Assembly: GCF_019977735.1 (NCBI RefSeq)
Contig: NZ_AP025018.1
Coordinates: 7,196,580 to 7,260,579, forward strand
Direction of reading: 5' to 3'
From: Calothrix sp. PCC 7716
GTDB lineage: Bacteria > Cyanobacteriota > Cyanobacteriia > Cyanobacteriales > Nostocaceae
DNA length: 64,000 nucleotides
The notes under the pieces were generated by a model, which had not been told where the DNA came from, searched no databases, and saw only the letters and a program-made list of their open reading frames with translations. Both the position numbers and the translations under genes were made by a program. Positions 44,578 to 54,462 of the stretch are shown piece by piece. Positions within the stretch are counted from its first letter, which is position 1. Each line of letters starts with the position of its first letter.

Positions 44578-47577
44578 CTACAGTTTTGCTTTTGTTGAAC
44601 CTGAATAAGTTATTTTCTGACTCTGAATTTGGTTGTTAGCTCCTGGTTGCCATTGCCATTTGCCGTTGCTGAGTTTTTTGACGCATTTCCATTCTATTGA
44701 TGTGTTGGGGGAAAAGCCTGATATTAAGCTTGTCCATTTTGGTGTTTTTGGGCCTGGGCCGTTATGGTTTGGTGGTGGGTTGTATATGTATTCGTGGTAG
44801 ACGTTTGGTGATAGTGCTTTGGCTTTGTTGGTGTCCCAGTTTCCTAGTTGTGGTTGATTTCCTACTACGTATATACTTTCTCCGGGTTTTGTCCATGCGT
44901 TGTCACAGACGAAGTTAATGGATGTTGTGGTGGGTACTGCGGTTAGGTTGAATTTAAATGTTTTGTCTTGTTGCGTGTTTTGAATTCCTGATTTGGCTAA
45001 AATTAGGTTTTCTCCTGCGTTATACCAGCCTGTTTCGGCGCCTTCAAATTCTGCTTTACTATTCAGTTGGGGTAGTTTGGCGCCATTTACGGTTACATCT
45101 GTGGCTTTGGCTTCGGCGATTAGTTGTACTACGTTGTTTCGCTGTTGAGTTGCTCCTTCGTAGGCACCTTTTGCTTTTGCTATTGTAACTGTGGCTGTGT
45201 TTCTTGATTTTGTGGCTGTAATTTCTGTTGTTCTGGTTTGATAATTTGGTTCTTTGTTATCTGTGTAGCTGATGGTTGAACCGTCGTCTTCGTAGAGTGT
45301 AAATTGGCTCTGTTTTTCGTCGGGGTACACTTTGAGGATTAGTTTTTTATCTGAAGCTAAGACGTTTTTGGTTTCAGCGTCAACCTGCATTAAGGGAATA
45401 ATGGCGCCGGAACGTACAAAAGTAGGTAAACGGAAAATTCCATCTATATATGTAGGGAAAGATTTTATCCATTCACCTGAACTTGTTAGTGATTGATTTG
45501 TATGGTAGTTTATCCATTCGCCCTTGGGTAAATATATGTCGCGTTCGTATTCCCCATGTTTGGTTACGGCGCCTACCATTATATCTTTACCAATTAATTT
45601 CTGATTTCCCATGTTTCTAACTACTGGGTCATTTTGGAAGTAGAAGACTAGGGGAGCTATGAGGGGTTCTGCGAATAAGTGCGCGCGGTAAGCAAGCGAG
45701 TAGTAGTAAGGGGTTAATTCGTAACGTTGGCGAAGGTTTGCTAAGTTGATTTGTTTATAACCTACTAAGTTAGGTGATGTTTCATAACGCTTTGCTGTTT
45801 GGAAACTGTTATCTGTGTGGGGACGAACGGGTACATCAAACCAGGCGCCATGAGCAAACCATGTGGTGTACATTTCGTTTTGATACTGTAAGTTACCTGA
45901 ATGATTCTCGTTATAAGGAATACCTTCACGCCGGAAACCACCAATATCTGACCCATAGTAATCAATGCCTGAAAAAGACATGTGCATATGCGAATTTATA
46001 TGAGTCGCAAGTAATTCTAAGTTAGAACCAATATCCCCCGACCACATTGCGGCGCCATATCTTTGAGTACCTGGGGCGCCGGAACGTGTGACAATAAAAG
46101 GCCTACGGTTGATTTTGTTACGATGACGGAAATAACCTTCATATATAGATTGGTTCCAAAATAAGTTGTAAAGGTTGTGGATATCAGCGTGCTGATTTTT
46201 ACGTTTACCTGCAACTTCTATACCTTCGTAACAAGCATTACCATCATACTTTTCTGGTTCTCCTAAATCTGTCCAATGACCAAGAATTCCCTTTTGCACC
46301 AAATTTGGAAAGCGTCGATTTTCATGTACCCATTCACCTGCTGCTTTATCCGACCAATCTACCATCCCAGCTTCACCAAACCAGTTTTTGAGAATTACGG
46401 GTGTAGATTGGTTGCTAGCATCACATTGATTATTAGTTTTGTTATAAGCCAATAGATTGGCGCCTTGCATTGGTGCAAAAGTATTGGTATTTTTACTGAT
46501 GTAAGCTTCTTCAATGGCAACTAAACCAATACCATCTTGTAGAAAATTGGAAATTTCTTTTACAGGGTTGGGAAATTCAAAGTTATTACCATCGTTACTA
46601 CTTTCGTCCCAGTCTAATGCTCCCATGCGACTATCTGGACTGTCTTTGATAATTCCTCCAAACCACTGTAAGTCTAGAACAAATCCATCAACAGGAAACT
46701 TGTCCGCACGTAACCCATCTCGAAGCGTTTTAACTTGATTCCAGTTTTTATAACCAAACTCTGAAACCCACATACCAAAAGCTTTTTTTGGTGGAACTGG
46801 AGGTTTACCCACTAGCTCTAGATAATCTTTACGTAAGTCGGGTAAATCTTTACCTGTCATTATATAGAAACGAATTTGCTCACCCCCCATTTGGACTTTC
46901 CAGGGTTTGCTTGTAAAGTCCCAGCGTTGTTTGTAAGGGTTATCGAGAAATAGAGCATAGTTGAGATTATTCTTTCCCAAACCATACATAATCGGAAACT
47001 GAACATTTCCCACCATCCCCGCAGAACCAAATGGCATAAAACCATTTCCATGCGCTTGTTCTTGCCATTTGGGTTGTTCTTCTCGTACTCCATGACTCAA
47101 CCAGTCACCATCAGTAGTACCCAATTTTTTAAACTGCTGTCCTAAACCGTAGACGTTTTCGATTTTTTCCGGCGCCAGAGTTAAACCTTTCCAATCTTGC
47201 TGTAAATCTTGGGGGCAAACGGTAGTTAATGCAGCTTTTTTTACTTTGTCAAATAGAGAAATACATAGACTGCTTTGATTAACGTTAACTTGAATGTCAC
47301 TTGTCTCGATAATGTTTTTATTTTGGGAATAAACCGATGGGCCTGGGTAGTTTTTCCGATAAATCATCGGTGAGGTAGGCAAGGGAGTATTGATATCAAA
47401 ACTATTATCATTATCTTTCTTAGTAGAGAATTCAAAATGAATTAAGTCATTGTCTAATATTTCGACAATTAGGTTTTGACCGCTGTTACTAAATTTAGCT
47501 CGCTTTACTTCTGCAAGTGCTGGGCTAGCGGAGATAGAAAGTAGTAAGGAGAGAATTAATAGGGATATGCTTTTCAT
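44578..47577 (-). CDS. secreted GH31 alpha-glucosidase with CBM20
   Basis: About 999 residues from the ATG at 47577; the frame extends 29 codons further but MKSISLLILSLLLSISASPA is a clear signal peptide. Residues about 150-700 are a glycoside hydrolase family 31 catalytic core: KKAFGMWVSEFGYKNWNQVK, the candidate nucleophile region GHWTDLGEPE and the acid/base region RYGAAMWSGDI. The C-terminal 100 residues form a CBM20 starch-binding domain (SINFVCDNAWTKPGESIYVV, NQPQLGNWDTNKAKAL, SIEWKCVKK). It should release glucose from alpha-glucans outside the cytoplasm. It is divergent from a sugar porter, which could import the product. Confidence 0.88.
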   Translation of the reverse strand: MKSISLLILSLLLSISASPALAEVKRAKFSNSGQNLIVEILDNDLIHFEFSTKKDNDNSFDINTPLPTSPMIYRKNYPGPSVYSQNKNIIETSDIQVNVNQSSLCISLFDKVKKAALTTVCPQDLQQDWKGLTLAPEKIENVYGLGQQFKKLGTTDGDWLSHGVREEQPKWQEQAHGNGFMPFGSAGMVGNVQFPIMYGLGKNNLNYALFLDNPYKQRWDFTSKPWKVQMGGEQIRFYIMTGKDLPDLRKDYLELVGKPPVPPKKAFGMWVSEFGYKNWNQVKTLRDGLRADKFPVDGFVLDLQWFGGIIKDSPDSRMGALDWDESSNDGNNFEFPNPVKEISNFLQDGIGLVAIEEAYISKNTNTFAPMQGANLLAYNKTNNQCDASNQSTPVILKNWFGEAGMVDWSDKAAGEWVHENRRFPNLVQKGILGHWTDLGEPEKYDGNACYEGIEVAGKRKNQHADIHNLYNLFWNQSIYEGYFRHRNKINRRPFIVTRSGAPGTQRYGAAMWSGDIGSNLELLATHINSHMHMSFSGIDYYGSDIGGFRREGIPYNENHSGNLQYQNEMYTTWFAHGAWFDVPVRPHTDNSFQTAKRYETSPNLVGYKQINLANLRQRYELTPYYYSLAYRAHLFAEPLIAPLVFYFQNDPVVRNMGNQKLIGKDIMVGAVTKHGEYERDIYLPKGEWINYHTNQSLTSSGEWIKSFPTYIDGIFRLPTFVRSGAIIPLMQVDAETKNVLASDKKLILKVYPDEKQSQFTLYEDDGSTISYTDNKEPNYQTRTTEITATKSRNTATVTIAKAKGAYEGATQQRNNVVQLIAEAKATDVTVNGAKLPQLNSKAEFEGAETGWYNAGENLILAKSGIQNTQQDKTFKFNLTAVPTTTSINFVCDNAWTKPGESIYVVGNQPQLGNWDTNKAKALSPNVYHEYIYNPPPNHNGPGPKTPKWTSLISGFSPNTSIEWKCVKKLSNGKWQWQPGANNQIQSQKITYSGSTKAKL

Positions 47578-47919
47578 AAACAGCTTTCTTTCGATTATTT
47601 TGATGCACCAAGAGGCAAATTGAACACAAATGTGATTTGGGATATTACATTGTTTTTTATACATAGCTCAATATACTTAATATTTATTTAATAATTTTAG
47701 TTAAAAGATTACAAAACTTTACATACTCTCCAAATTAAGGGGTAAGGTACAGTTGACATTTCTAAATTTATCTGCCTATTAATAGAGAACTAAATAACGC
47801 ATAAGTATAAAAATTGAATTAGTAAGGGGGAGATTAACTTAATACAACTGACGTTACTCGCATAGACTTATGCGAGCAAGTTTACCTGTGAAAAATCAAA
47901 GCAAGTTAGGGAATTGGAA
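47578..47919. other. divergent promoter region of GH31 and sugar porter
   Basis: About 340 bases, AT-rich, holding both promoters. The clearest feature is the inverted repeat listed at 47857-47876. No gene seen. Confidence 0.4.
47857..47876. promoter_or_regulatory. perfect inverted repeat, possible operator
   Basis: CTCGCATA and TATGCGAG with a 4-base spacer, 44 bases upstream of the sugar porter start. The symmetry and location suit a dimeric repressor; the regulator is not in the window. Confidence 0.4.
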
Positions 47920-49329
47920 ATGGCATCTAACAGTCAAGTTTTAACGAAACAACAAAATACAAGCTATGTAATTTTAATTGCAATCGCCGCAGCACTAGGT
48001 GGTTTTTTATTTGGTTTTGATACTGCTGTAATTAATGGCGCCGTTTCAGCTTTGAGCAAAGCGTTCAATATTGATAGCTTTATGACGGGGTTTGCAGTAT
48101 CTTCGGCGTTGTTAGCTTCGGCCGCTGGCGCCTGGATAGCTGGGCCAATTGCTGACAGGCAAGGTCGTATTAAAACGATGGTGGCTGCTTCAATTTTGTT
48201 TACATTGAGTGCAATTGGTTCTGGAGTTCCTTTTGGAATTTGGGATTTTATATTTTGGCGCTCTGTAGGTGGAGTTGCAGTTGGCATGGCAAGCGTGATA
48301 GCTCCAGCGTATATTGCTGAAGTGGCACCTGCTCATTTGCGAGGAAGATTAGGTTCACTACAACAGTTAGCGATAGTTGTGGGAATATTTATAGCACTGC
48401 TTTGTAATTACTTTATTGCATCTACAGCAGGTTCGGCAGAGGCGCCGTTTTGGTTTGGGATGACAGCATGGCGATGGATGTTTTGGTCAGAAATTCCCGC
48501 AGCAGTGTTGTATGGATTAGCTGCGTTAAAGATTCCAGAGTCACCACGCTATTTAATTGCTCAACAACGTTACGAGCAAGCAGGGGTAGTGCTGAAAAAA
48601 GTGCTTGGTGGAGATGTTGAAGCTAAGATAGATGAAATTCGCCAGACTGTGATGACGGAACGCAAGCCTAAATTTTCTGACTTGTTGAGTCGCAGTGGTG
48701 GATTATTACCAATTGTTTGGGTTGGTATGGGATTATCTATTTTGCAACAGTTTGTCGGTATTAATGTAATTTTCTATTACAGCAGTGTACTTTGGCAGGC
48801 AGTGGGATTCTCGGAAAAGGATTCTTTACTGATTACCGTTATCACTGGTGTGGTAAATATTTTGACCACCTTAATTGCAATTGCATATGTAGATAAATTC
48901 GGTCGCAAACCTTTACTTGTAATTGGTTCTATTGGAATGACTGTGACTCTGGGTACTTTGACTGTCATTTTTGGTGGCGCCAGTGTAGATGCAGTTACAG
49001 GTAATCCGAGTCTTTCGGGTACAGCGGGAATAATCGCTTTGATTGCAGCTAATTTATATGTAGTGTTCTTTGGCTTCTCCTGGGGTCCAATTGTTTGGGT
49101 AATGTTAGGAGAAATGTTTAATAATAGAATTCGCGCTGCTGCTTTATCTTTAGCTGCTGCGGTACAGTGGCTTGCAAATTTTCTTATATCTACTTCGTTT
49201 CCTCCTTTGCTGAAAAACTTTGGCTTAGGTTCCGCTTACGGTTTATATACCATTGCTTCAGCTATTTCTATCTTCTTTATAATTTTGTTAATTAGAGAGA
49301 CAAAGGGTAAAGAATTAGAAGAAATGTAA
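47920..49329 (+). CDS. MFS sugar porter
   Basis: A 469-residue, 12-helix major facilitator of the sugar porter family. Landmarks are GGFLFGFDTAVINGAVSAL in TM1, IADRQGRIKTMV after TM2, VGMASVIAPAYIAEVAP, PESPRYLIAQQ at the middle loop, QQFVGINVIFYYSSV in TM7 and VDKFGRKPLL. The QQxxGIN motif points to glucose, galactose or xylose:proton symport. The ATG at 47920 is preferred to the in-frame TTG at 47914. It is divergent from the GH31 gene and ends at a terminator. Confidence 0.9.
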   Translation: MASNSQVLTKQQNTSYVILIAIAAALGGFLFGFDTAVINGAVSALSKAFNIDSFMTGFAVSSALLASAAGAWIAGPIADRQGRIKTMVAASILFTLSAIGSGVPFGIWDFIFWRSVGGVAVGMASVIAPAYIAEVAPAHLRGRLGSLQQLAIVVGIFIALLCNYFIASTAGSAEAPFWFGMTAWRWMFWSEIPAAVLYGLAALKIPESPRYLIAQQRYEQAGVVLKKVLGGDVEAKIDEIRQTVMTERKPKFSDLLSRSGGLLPIVWVGMGLSILQQFVGINVIFYYSSVLWQAVGFSEKDSLLITVITGVVNILTTLIAIAYVDKFGRKPLLVIGSIGMTVTLGTLTVIFGGASVDAVTGNPSLSGTAGIIALIAANLYVVFFGFSWGPIVWVMLGEMFNNRIRAAALSLAAAVQWLANFLISTSFPPLLKNFGLGSAYGLYTIASAISIFFIILLIRETKGKELEEM

Positions 49330-49351
49330 ATTTGGAATAAAATCCCCCCAA

Positions 49352-49378
49352 CCCCCCTTAATAAGGGGGGCTTTAATT
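49352..49378 (+). terminator. terminator of the sugar porter gene
   Basis: CCCCCCTTA and TAAGGGGGG stem with a short AT loop followed by CTTTAATT, 22 bases after the stop codon. A CTTGTGG repeat (49380-49410) follows at once and separates it from the convergent gene. Confidence 0.7.
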
Positions 49379-49415
49379 CTCTTGTGGGATGGGCATCCTT
49401 GCCCGTCCCTTTATA

Positions 49416-50609
49416 TTACATAGACATAACAAGACTAAGACGCAATATTTCGCGCGTAAAATCACAAGAATAGCCAATCATTGCATCATTAAGAAACTTA
49501 CCAGCTTTTGATTGGGTAGTAGTTCCATACCCACCAAGAATTTCAAGCGCTAATTGCGCGTTTTTAATTGCAACATCTACAGCAAAAGTCTTACAAGAAG
49601 GCGCCTTTACTGTTGCAGCAAGAAAAGGATTTGTATCAGCACAGCAAGCTGCATCCCACACCATTAATCTTGCAGCTTGGGTGTTCACCATCATATCAGC
49701 TAATTTCAAAGCAACAGCTTGATGTTCGATAATAGGACGACCCCAGCTGACTCGTTTCTTAGCATAATCAACGGCGTACTCATATGCAGCGCGCGCTAAA
49801 CCTACATAAGAAGCAGCAAGTCCAATAGCGACTTCTGGAAGCAACATTAATAATTCTGCTGCTTGTCCCTCTTCTCCAATTCGGTTTTTTTCGTGAACTC
49901 GCACATTATCAAGATGAATAGCTGCATGATGTGAGGGTTTCCAGCCAATAAGCGATGTACGTTCACCAAATTTCAAACCGGGTGTATCAGCTTCGACGTA
50001 GAACAACGAAAGACTATCACGCATTGGTTTATCTTCGTCTGTACGCGCGATGATAAAATATCCATCGGCAATACCACCGTTTGTAACTAATAATGACTTT
50101 TCACCCTTGAGAATATATGTATCGCCTTCCCTTTGCGCGAATGTCTTCATACCAATTTTGGCATCTGGCATGGGGCAAAACATATCTGACGTTGCCACAT
50201 TTGGCTCACTCTCTGCGGCACTAAACAAAAAAGGCTCAGAGTTACTGACTTTGGATAATATACGCTCTTTTTGTTCGCTCGTTCCAGCCCTGGTAACAAA
50301 AAGCGCCATTGCAGCAGTAAGATTAAAGTAACTGCTAGCAACACTCACATCAACGGCGCCGAGTTCTTCTAAAACCAATACCAAGTCTACACACTTTTTA
50401 CCTTTACCACCGTACTCAGCAGGAAGTAATAACTGAGTAAATCCTAAATCAACTCCTTTAGAAAAGAAATTTTTACACAAATCCCAAGGTTCGACATGAG
50501 AATCGCTTGAATCAATCTTTTCAACAATTGGCTGAACCTCATTCAAAGCGAAGTCATGCGCTGTTTGCTTCAATAACTGCTGTTCTGGTGTTAGGCTTAA
50601 ATCAATCAT
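49416..50609 (-). CDS. acyl-CoA dehydrogenase family protein
   Basis: A 397-residue FAD-dependent acyl-CoA dehydrogenase. The N-terminal helical domain begins LSLTPEQQLLKQTAHDFALN; the FAD/substrate loop is LFSAAESEPNVATSDMF, where the usual TEPxAGSD is altered; the C-terminal domain has the R-x-x-F/W-type segment KKRVSWGRPIIEHQAVALKL and GGYGTTTQSKAGKFLNDA. Cyanobacteria generally lack beta-oxidation, so a role in amino-acid, polyketide or side-chain desaturation is more likely. No partner genes nearby. Confidence 0.85.
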   Translation of the reverse strand: MIDLSLTPEQQLLKQTAHDFALNEVQPIVEKIDSSDSHVEPWDLCKNFFSKGVDLGFTQLLLPAEYGGKGKKCVDLVLVLEELGAVDVSVASSYFNLTAAMALFVTRAGTSEQKERILSKVSNSEPFLFSAAESEPNVATSDMFCPMPDAKIGMKTFAQREGDTYILKGEKSLLVTNGGIADGYFIIARTDEDKPMRDSLSLFYVEADTPGLKFGERTSLIGWKPSHHAAIHLDNVRVHEKNRIGEEGQAAELLMLLPEVAIGLAASYVGLARAAYEYAVDYAKKRVSWGRPIIEHQAVALKLADMMVNTQAARLMVWDAACCADTNPFLAATVKAPSCKTFAVDVAIKNAQLALEILGGYGTTTQSKAGKFLNDAMIGYSCDFTREILRLSLVMSM

Positions 50610-50730
50610 TTACTTATTGCTGCGATTAGTGCATTTAATAAAAAATATATCCCCTTATCCAGTTATTATCCTGTCTTGTGTAAGTATAAAATTTACTATT
50701 ATTTCTCTAAATTTGTCATTTTAATTGCTC

Positions 50731-50814
50731 TTTATGTAAGTAGGGCTATGCCTCACATACTATTAACCACTATTTATGTAAGTAGGGCTATGCCTCACAT
50801 ACTATTAACCACTA
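50731..50814. repeat. two exact tandem 42-bp repeats
   Basis: Units 50731-50772 and 50773-50814 are identical, each containing GTAAGTAGGGCTATGCCTCA. Only a partial third copy (ATGTAAATGTAAACG) follows. There is no spacer, so this is not CRISPR. Confidence 0.85.
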
Positions 50815-50831
50815 ATGTAAATGTAAACGTA

Positions 50832-50862
50832 AAAAAAAAGGAAGGATTTTTAGCCCTTCCCT
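50832..50862 (-). terminator. rho-independent terminator of the 169-aa gene
   Basis: On the minus strand: GGAAGG stem, GCTAAAAAT-type loop, CCTTCC, then nine T residues. It begins 10 bases after the stop codon at 50871 and is the clearest intrinsic terminator of the window. Confidence 0.85.
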
Positions 50863-50870
50863 TAATTCGT

Positions 50871-51380
50871 TTATAAATCAGTTATTAGTTCTAACGCTTC
50901 AGTAAGTAGTTGCCTAGCTTGGTTTATCTTCCATAAAGCCTCAGTACATAATTTCTCTTCAGCTTTAAGCCCTTTTTCATCACACAAGTGCCCCAGGTCA
51001 TGATATCTAGGACGTAGCTCTATCAAGCGCGCGAGTATTGCTAGCTGTATAGCGTTAGGGTTATGGTCGTTGTCTACAAACTTAAGAGTTTCAAGTAAAC
51101 TCATTTTTAGACTCTGAGCTATAAACCGTTGCTTATCGCGTAATGCTCCCCAAGTGACTACTTTTGCTTCTGGCAAATACTCAACTAAAGCATCTACCCA
51201 ATTAATCATCATTTTAGGATTACCCATTGGAGGTATACCATAGAGCTTCGCAAGTGTTCGTAACTCTAGCATGTTACCCGCAAGGTAGCGCGAACGTCCG
51301 AATGCAGCATTATGCATATAATTAAGTTGTCTTGGTTCAAAAGTGTGAATTGAGATAGTGGGTAGGAAAGTGCCGGTCAA
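50871..51380 (-). CDS. hypothetical protein, 169 aa
   Basis: No family recognised. The product is soluble and largely helical, with a C-terminal heptad-like helix (ALWKINQARQLLTEALELIT). It starts divergently, 58 bases from a ribbon-helix-helix gene, and has its own terminator, so it is likely a real gene. The pairing with a small DNA-binding protein suggests a mobile or plasmid-derived unit. Confidence 0.6.
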   Translation of the reverse strand: MTGTFLPTISIHTFEPRQLNYMHNAAFGRSRYLAGNMLELRTLAKLYGIPPMGNPKMMINWVDALVEYLPEAKVVTWGALRDKQRFIAQSLKMSLLETLKFVDNDHNPNAIQLAILARLIELRPRYHDLGHLCDEKGLKAEEKLCTEALWKINQARQLLTEALELITDL

Positions 51381-51438
51381 GCTAAATTTCCTACCTGCTT
51401 ATACTTTACCATGTGAACACGGTTATTTCAATAGTTAA

Positions 51439-51633
51439 ATGAATCTTAATAAAGATGAAAGTGGTAAATTTACGACGAATAGAGATGAGCCATTAACCGC
51501 TAATCTCAATATTCGAGTATCTCCTAGCATGAGAGATAAAGTAAAAGCTATTCCAAACTACCCTGAGAAGCTAAGAGAGGTTATTCAGCAGTGGTTAGAA
51601 AATTTAGATTCTACTGAGCAAGATGAAAGTTAG
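51439..51633 (+). CDS. small ribbon-helix-helix-type protein
   Basis: A 64-residue protein. After an unstructured N-terminus, NLNIRVSPSMRDKVKAIPNY and LREVIQQWLENL fit a ribbon-helix-helix DNA-binding fold (strand, then two helices). It probably binds the 58-base divergent spacer and regulates itself and the neighbouring 169-aa gene. Confidence 0.55.
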   Translation: MNLNKDESGKFTTNRDEPLTANLNIRVSPSMRDKVKAIPNYPEKLREVIQQWLENLDSTEQDES

Positions 51634-51758
51634 GTGCTTTTTCCTGATTGGGTTAGTTTGTAATTTTACTTTATATGTTTTTAGGGACGGCTAAGGACAG
51701 CCGTTCCACAAGAGTTTTGGTTTAGGTAGTGAATTTACTTAGATTAAAAGTTTATTGA

Positions 51759-53204
51759 AAAAATTATCTGAAGAATTTTTCAGTATTTTTCCAACCGTTT
51801 CTTCGTCCCGGACAAACGTTTGCTCTTTATCCAATAGACACGCTTGCTTATGAGAGTTACTACCGTGCAAGTTTTTTACCTGTTGCAAACAACGTAGTAA
51901 CTCACCAGGGTGTTTTACTTCAACCTCGACAACTTAGCTTAGTTGCACAAACCGAACAGTTACAACTTCCTTTGTTAGTTGATGAAACAGTACAGGTGAA
52001 AGCTTGGGCACGCTGCGAGTTTTGTGAAATTCTTGACCACACAGCAAATCTGGATATTTTATCAAGATTAACTATCTGGGCAAAAGAAGCATTACAAGCG
52101 ATAATTCAACAGCGTCAGCAAATTTTCTTGGCGTACCTACGTGTCTATCAGTTACCTCAACCTCAAGATGTATCTGCTAATCTCGGTCAAAAGGAAAAGT
52201 TAGGAAAATTCATTGGTTTACCTAACTCACTCACTGCTTCTGAAGTAAACCCAGTATTGAGTGATAATACTTTTGCCATTCGCAAGCAGCAACTCGAAAA
52301 GCGTCAACCTCCATTACATCAAGAATTAGAGGAACTTCTTGGCGCCTTAACATCCATTAATATTCCTGCCGCAAAGCAATTAGAACAAGATATTCAAATA
52401 TTCTTAGGTTGGAGGCGCCCATTACAACCAGCATCCAACGATACAGATTTAACTTGGATACATAAAATTGCTGAAGTTGGTAATTCAAGCGATGGACATA
52501 GCTTTGAGAAACTTGTCCGTAGAAGCTTGTTAAAACTGGGTTTCACTGGTTCTAAACTAAATCCTGAAGGAGCAGGTGGCGCCGGAGGAATGGACTTTTA
52601 CTGTGAATATCCATACCCAGTAGTCGGTGAGTGCAAAGCAACTAAATCAGAAAAAGTTCCTGATGGTACCCCTGCACAGCTTCTAAAAATAGGTATTAAT
52701 CATTTAAAAACAACACAGTATACACGCGCAATTAAATTAATTATTGCAGCAGGTAAGTTAACTTCCTACGCACAGAGAACAGCTACTGAACATGATATGA
52801 ACGTAATTACACCAGAAACATTACAAAAATTAGTTGAGTTACAAGCTAGTTATAAAAACTCGATTAATTTATTAGAACTTAAAGAGTATTTGCAACAGGC
52901 ACTGTTTGGTATAGCTGATGATAAAGTTAATCATTATATATATAAAGTTAACCAAGACATTCAACTACGAGCGCAGTTAATTGAACTTGTCAAAAAATAT
53001 CAGGAAAATACAGGTTATAAACGTGCAAGTGTTGATGCTCTACATGGTTACGTAGCTGGAGCATCAATTAGAATTAAACTGCAAGAGTTACACGATATTC
53101 TGGTTGAACTCTCATCACCACTTGCAGGTTATTTAGGACGAATTAAAGGCGAAGACTGGCGCCGTGACAGGTTCTACTTTCTTCGCGATTTACTAATCTC
53201 CTAG
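51759..53204 (+). pseudogene. DUF1802-like/Mrr-like nuclease paralogue, 5' truncated
   Basis: The frame is open from 51759, and coding similarity to the gene at 57193 begins near 51800 (RPGQTFALYPIDTLAYESYY against NPGQQFVLCPVDVSFPWRQY), but there is no ATG, GTG or good TTG before 51972, so about 35 N-terminal codons are missing. The C-terminal nuclease half (from QLEQDIQIFLGWRRPL) is very close to the intact paralogue and keeps the catalytic set GGMDFYC and VVGECKATK. The N-terminal half has diverged much more. A shortened protein could still start at the TTG at 51972. It ends overlapping the aspartic-protease gene by 12 bases. Confidence 0.75.
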
Positions 53205-53558
53205 CGTCAGGATACCTGCTTGATAGTTTACAGCTAATGGTAAGATTTTTAGCCATGCGGAACCAAGCAATATTTCGGTAAGACCTTTACCTGCAAATAC
53301 TGGTATCTCATATTCTTGCTCATCTAAAGTTATTTTACCTAAGTATGCTTGGAATGTTGTAATTCCTTGTGCTGTTAGCATCTTTCGCTTACCAAGATAA
53401 GCCCACTCAAAACCGTCTAAATCTTGTTTATTCATAGCTATAAAGCCCGTGAAGCCAGTATCTAGCATTGCATCTTCGGGCAGTTTTGAGCCACTATCAG
53501 GTATTAACTCTATTTCAAAAAGTAGATGCCCAACCTCATCAAACCTACCATTTATCAT
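53193..53558 (-). CDS. retropepsin-like aspartic protease (clan AA)
   Basis: A 121-residue single-domain protein with the active-site phrase AMLDTGFTGFIAM and a second hydrophobic-G motif (EILLGSAWLKILPL), as in clan AA proteases that dimerise. Small proteins of this kind are common in cyanobacteria, often beside a short partner gene; their targets are unknown. Its start overlaps the stop of the partner by four bases (53555-53558). Confidence 0.75.
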   Translation of the reverse strand: MINGRFDEVGHLLFEIELIPDSGSKLPEDAMLDTGFTGFIAMNKQDLDGFEWAYLGKRKMLTAQGITTFQAYLGKITLDEQEYEIPVFAGKGLTEILLGSAWLKILPLAVNYQAGILTLGD

Positions 53559-53872
53559 ATTCTGCCTGAAGCTCCAGTTTCATTCAGGCAAAAGACAAAG
53601 TTATCCTTATTTGGATATTTTGTAAGTACTTTTTTGTGTGCCTCTATACTATCTTCATCAAGAAAGTACTCTCCACTATCTGGTTCTATACCAATATACC
53701 AACCATAGTATTTATCAATTAATTCAGGACGCAGACGCTCAAAAATAGCTTGACATCGCTGATCAAATATTTCATCAAGAGCTTCTTGTCGTGCAAGCTC
53801 TTCAGGTGTAATAGTTTTTTCAGGAAACATCCTACCGCTTCGTGCGCGAGGTTTATCTACAGATTCAGTCAT
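53555..53872 (-). CDS. partner protein of the aspartic protease, 105 aa
   Basis: A charged 105-residue protein with a helical N-terminal half (TPEELARQEALDEIFDQRCQ) and a more ordered C-terminal half (YYGWYIGIEPDSGEYFLDED). No named family. The ATGA overlap with the protease shows the two are co-translated. Toxin-antitoxin-like behaviour is possible, but nothing proves it. Confidence 0.65.
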   Translation of the reverse strand: MTESVDKPRARSGRMFPEKTITPEELARQEALDEIFDQRCQAIFERLRPELIDKYYGWYIGIEPDSGEYFLDEDSIEAHKKVLTKYPNKDNFVFCLNETGASGRI

Positions 53873-54049
53873 AAAATTTTGGCTTTTGGACTGTATACAT
53901 TATATATTGTATTTATTTTGATATTACTACTTAGTAATATTTTTTAAACTTCCATTATTAGTTAAAGTAATAGTTCATTGTATGTATCATATTTTACTAC
54001 TCCTTAAGCTTTTATTTATACAGAATAGGTAATGGCTTGCATTGTTATT

Positions 54050-54240
54050 TTTAAATCACTTATCAACTTTCATATTATCTTTATTAATTAAATATTCTTC
54101 ACTATTTAGCCCCATAGCATCATCAAATGACCTTGTATCATATTCGACCAGTAACTCCTATTTCATTGAGACAAAAAGCACTTCGGTACTAAATTTAGAT
54201 ACTTTTATTTCAAAGCAACAAAACTAGTGTGAAAATTTGC
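54050..54240 (-). pseudogene. relict second copy of the protease gene pair
   Basis: On the minus strand, about 54138-54175 reads FCLNEIGVTGRI, stop, against FCLNETGASGRI, stop, at the end of the intact partner gene. The overlapping ATGATA then gives MIQG and, after a one-base shift, FDDAMGLNSEEYLI against FDEVGHLLFEIELI of the protease start. Upstream it carries stops. So the pair was once duplicated here and has decayed. Confidence 0.55.
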
Positions 54241-54462
54241 TCGTAAAGTTTTGCCATATACATCTTTACATCATTATATGGCTGTTTAAACAAAAAAGAT
54301 TTTGATGTAGTTGAGTTTTGCAGTACAGTTATCCTATTTCTAAAGACATATGCCTTTAGAATGAGATTGATTGAATTGGCTCTATATTATCGTCTCCATA
54401 AAAATTTTCCGGGTATTTACTTAAATGCAAAGAAAGTGATATTTCATTAGAATATACTGTGG

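Noticed and set aside
50731-50814. Possible CRISPR array from repeated units
   Set aside because: Only two units, directly abutting with no spacers, and 42 bp long. No cas gene anywhere in the window.
54100-54200. A possible small gene reading VEYDTRSFDDAMGLNSEE on the minus strand
   Set aside because: No start codon, and the same DNA aligns with the end of the partner gene and the start of the protease with one frameshift, so a relict explains it.
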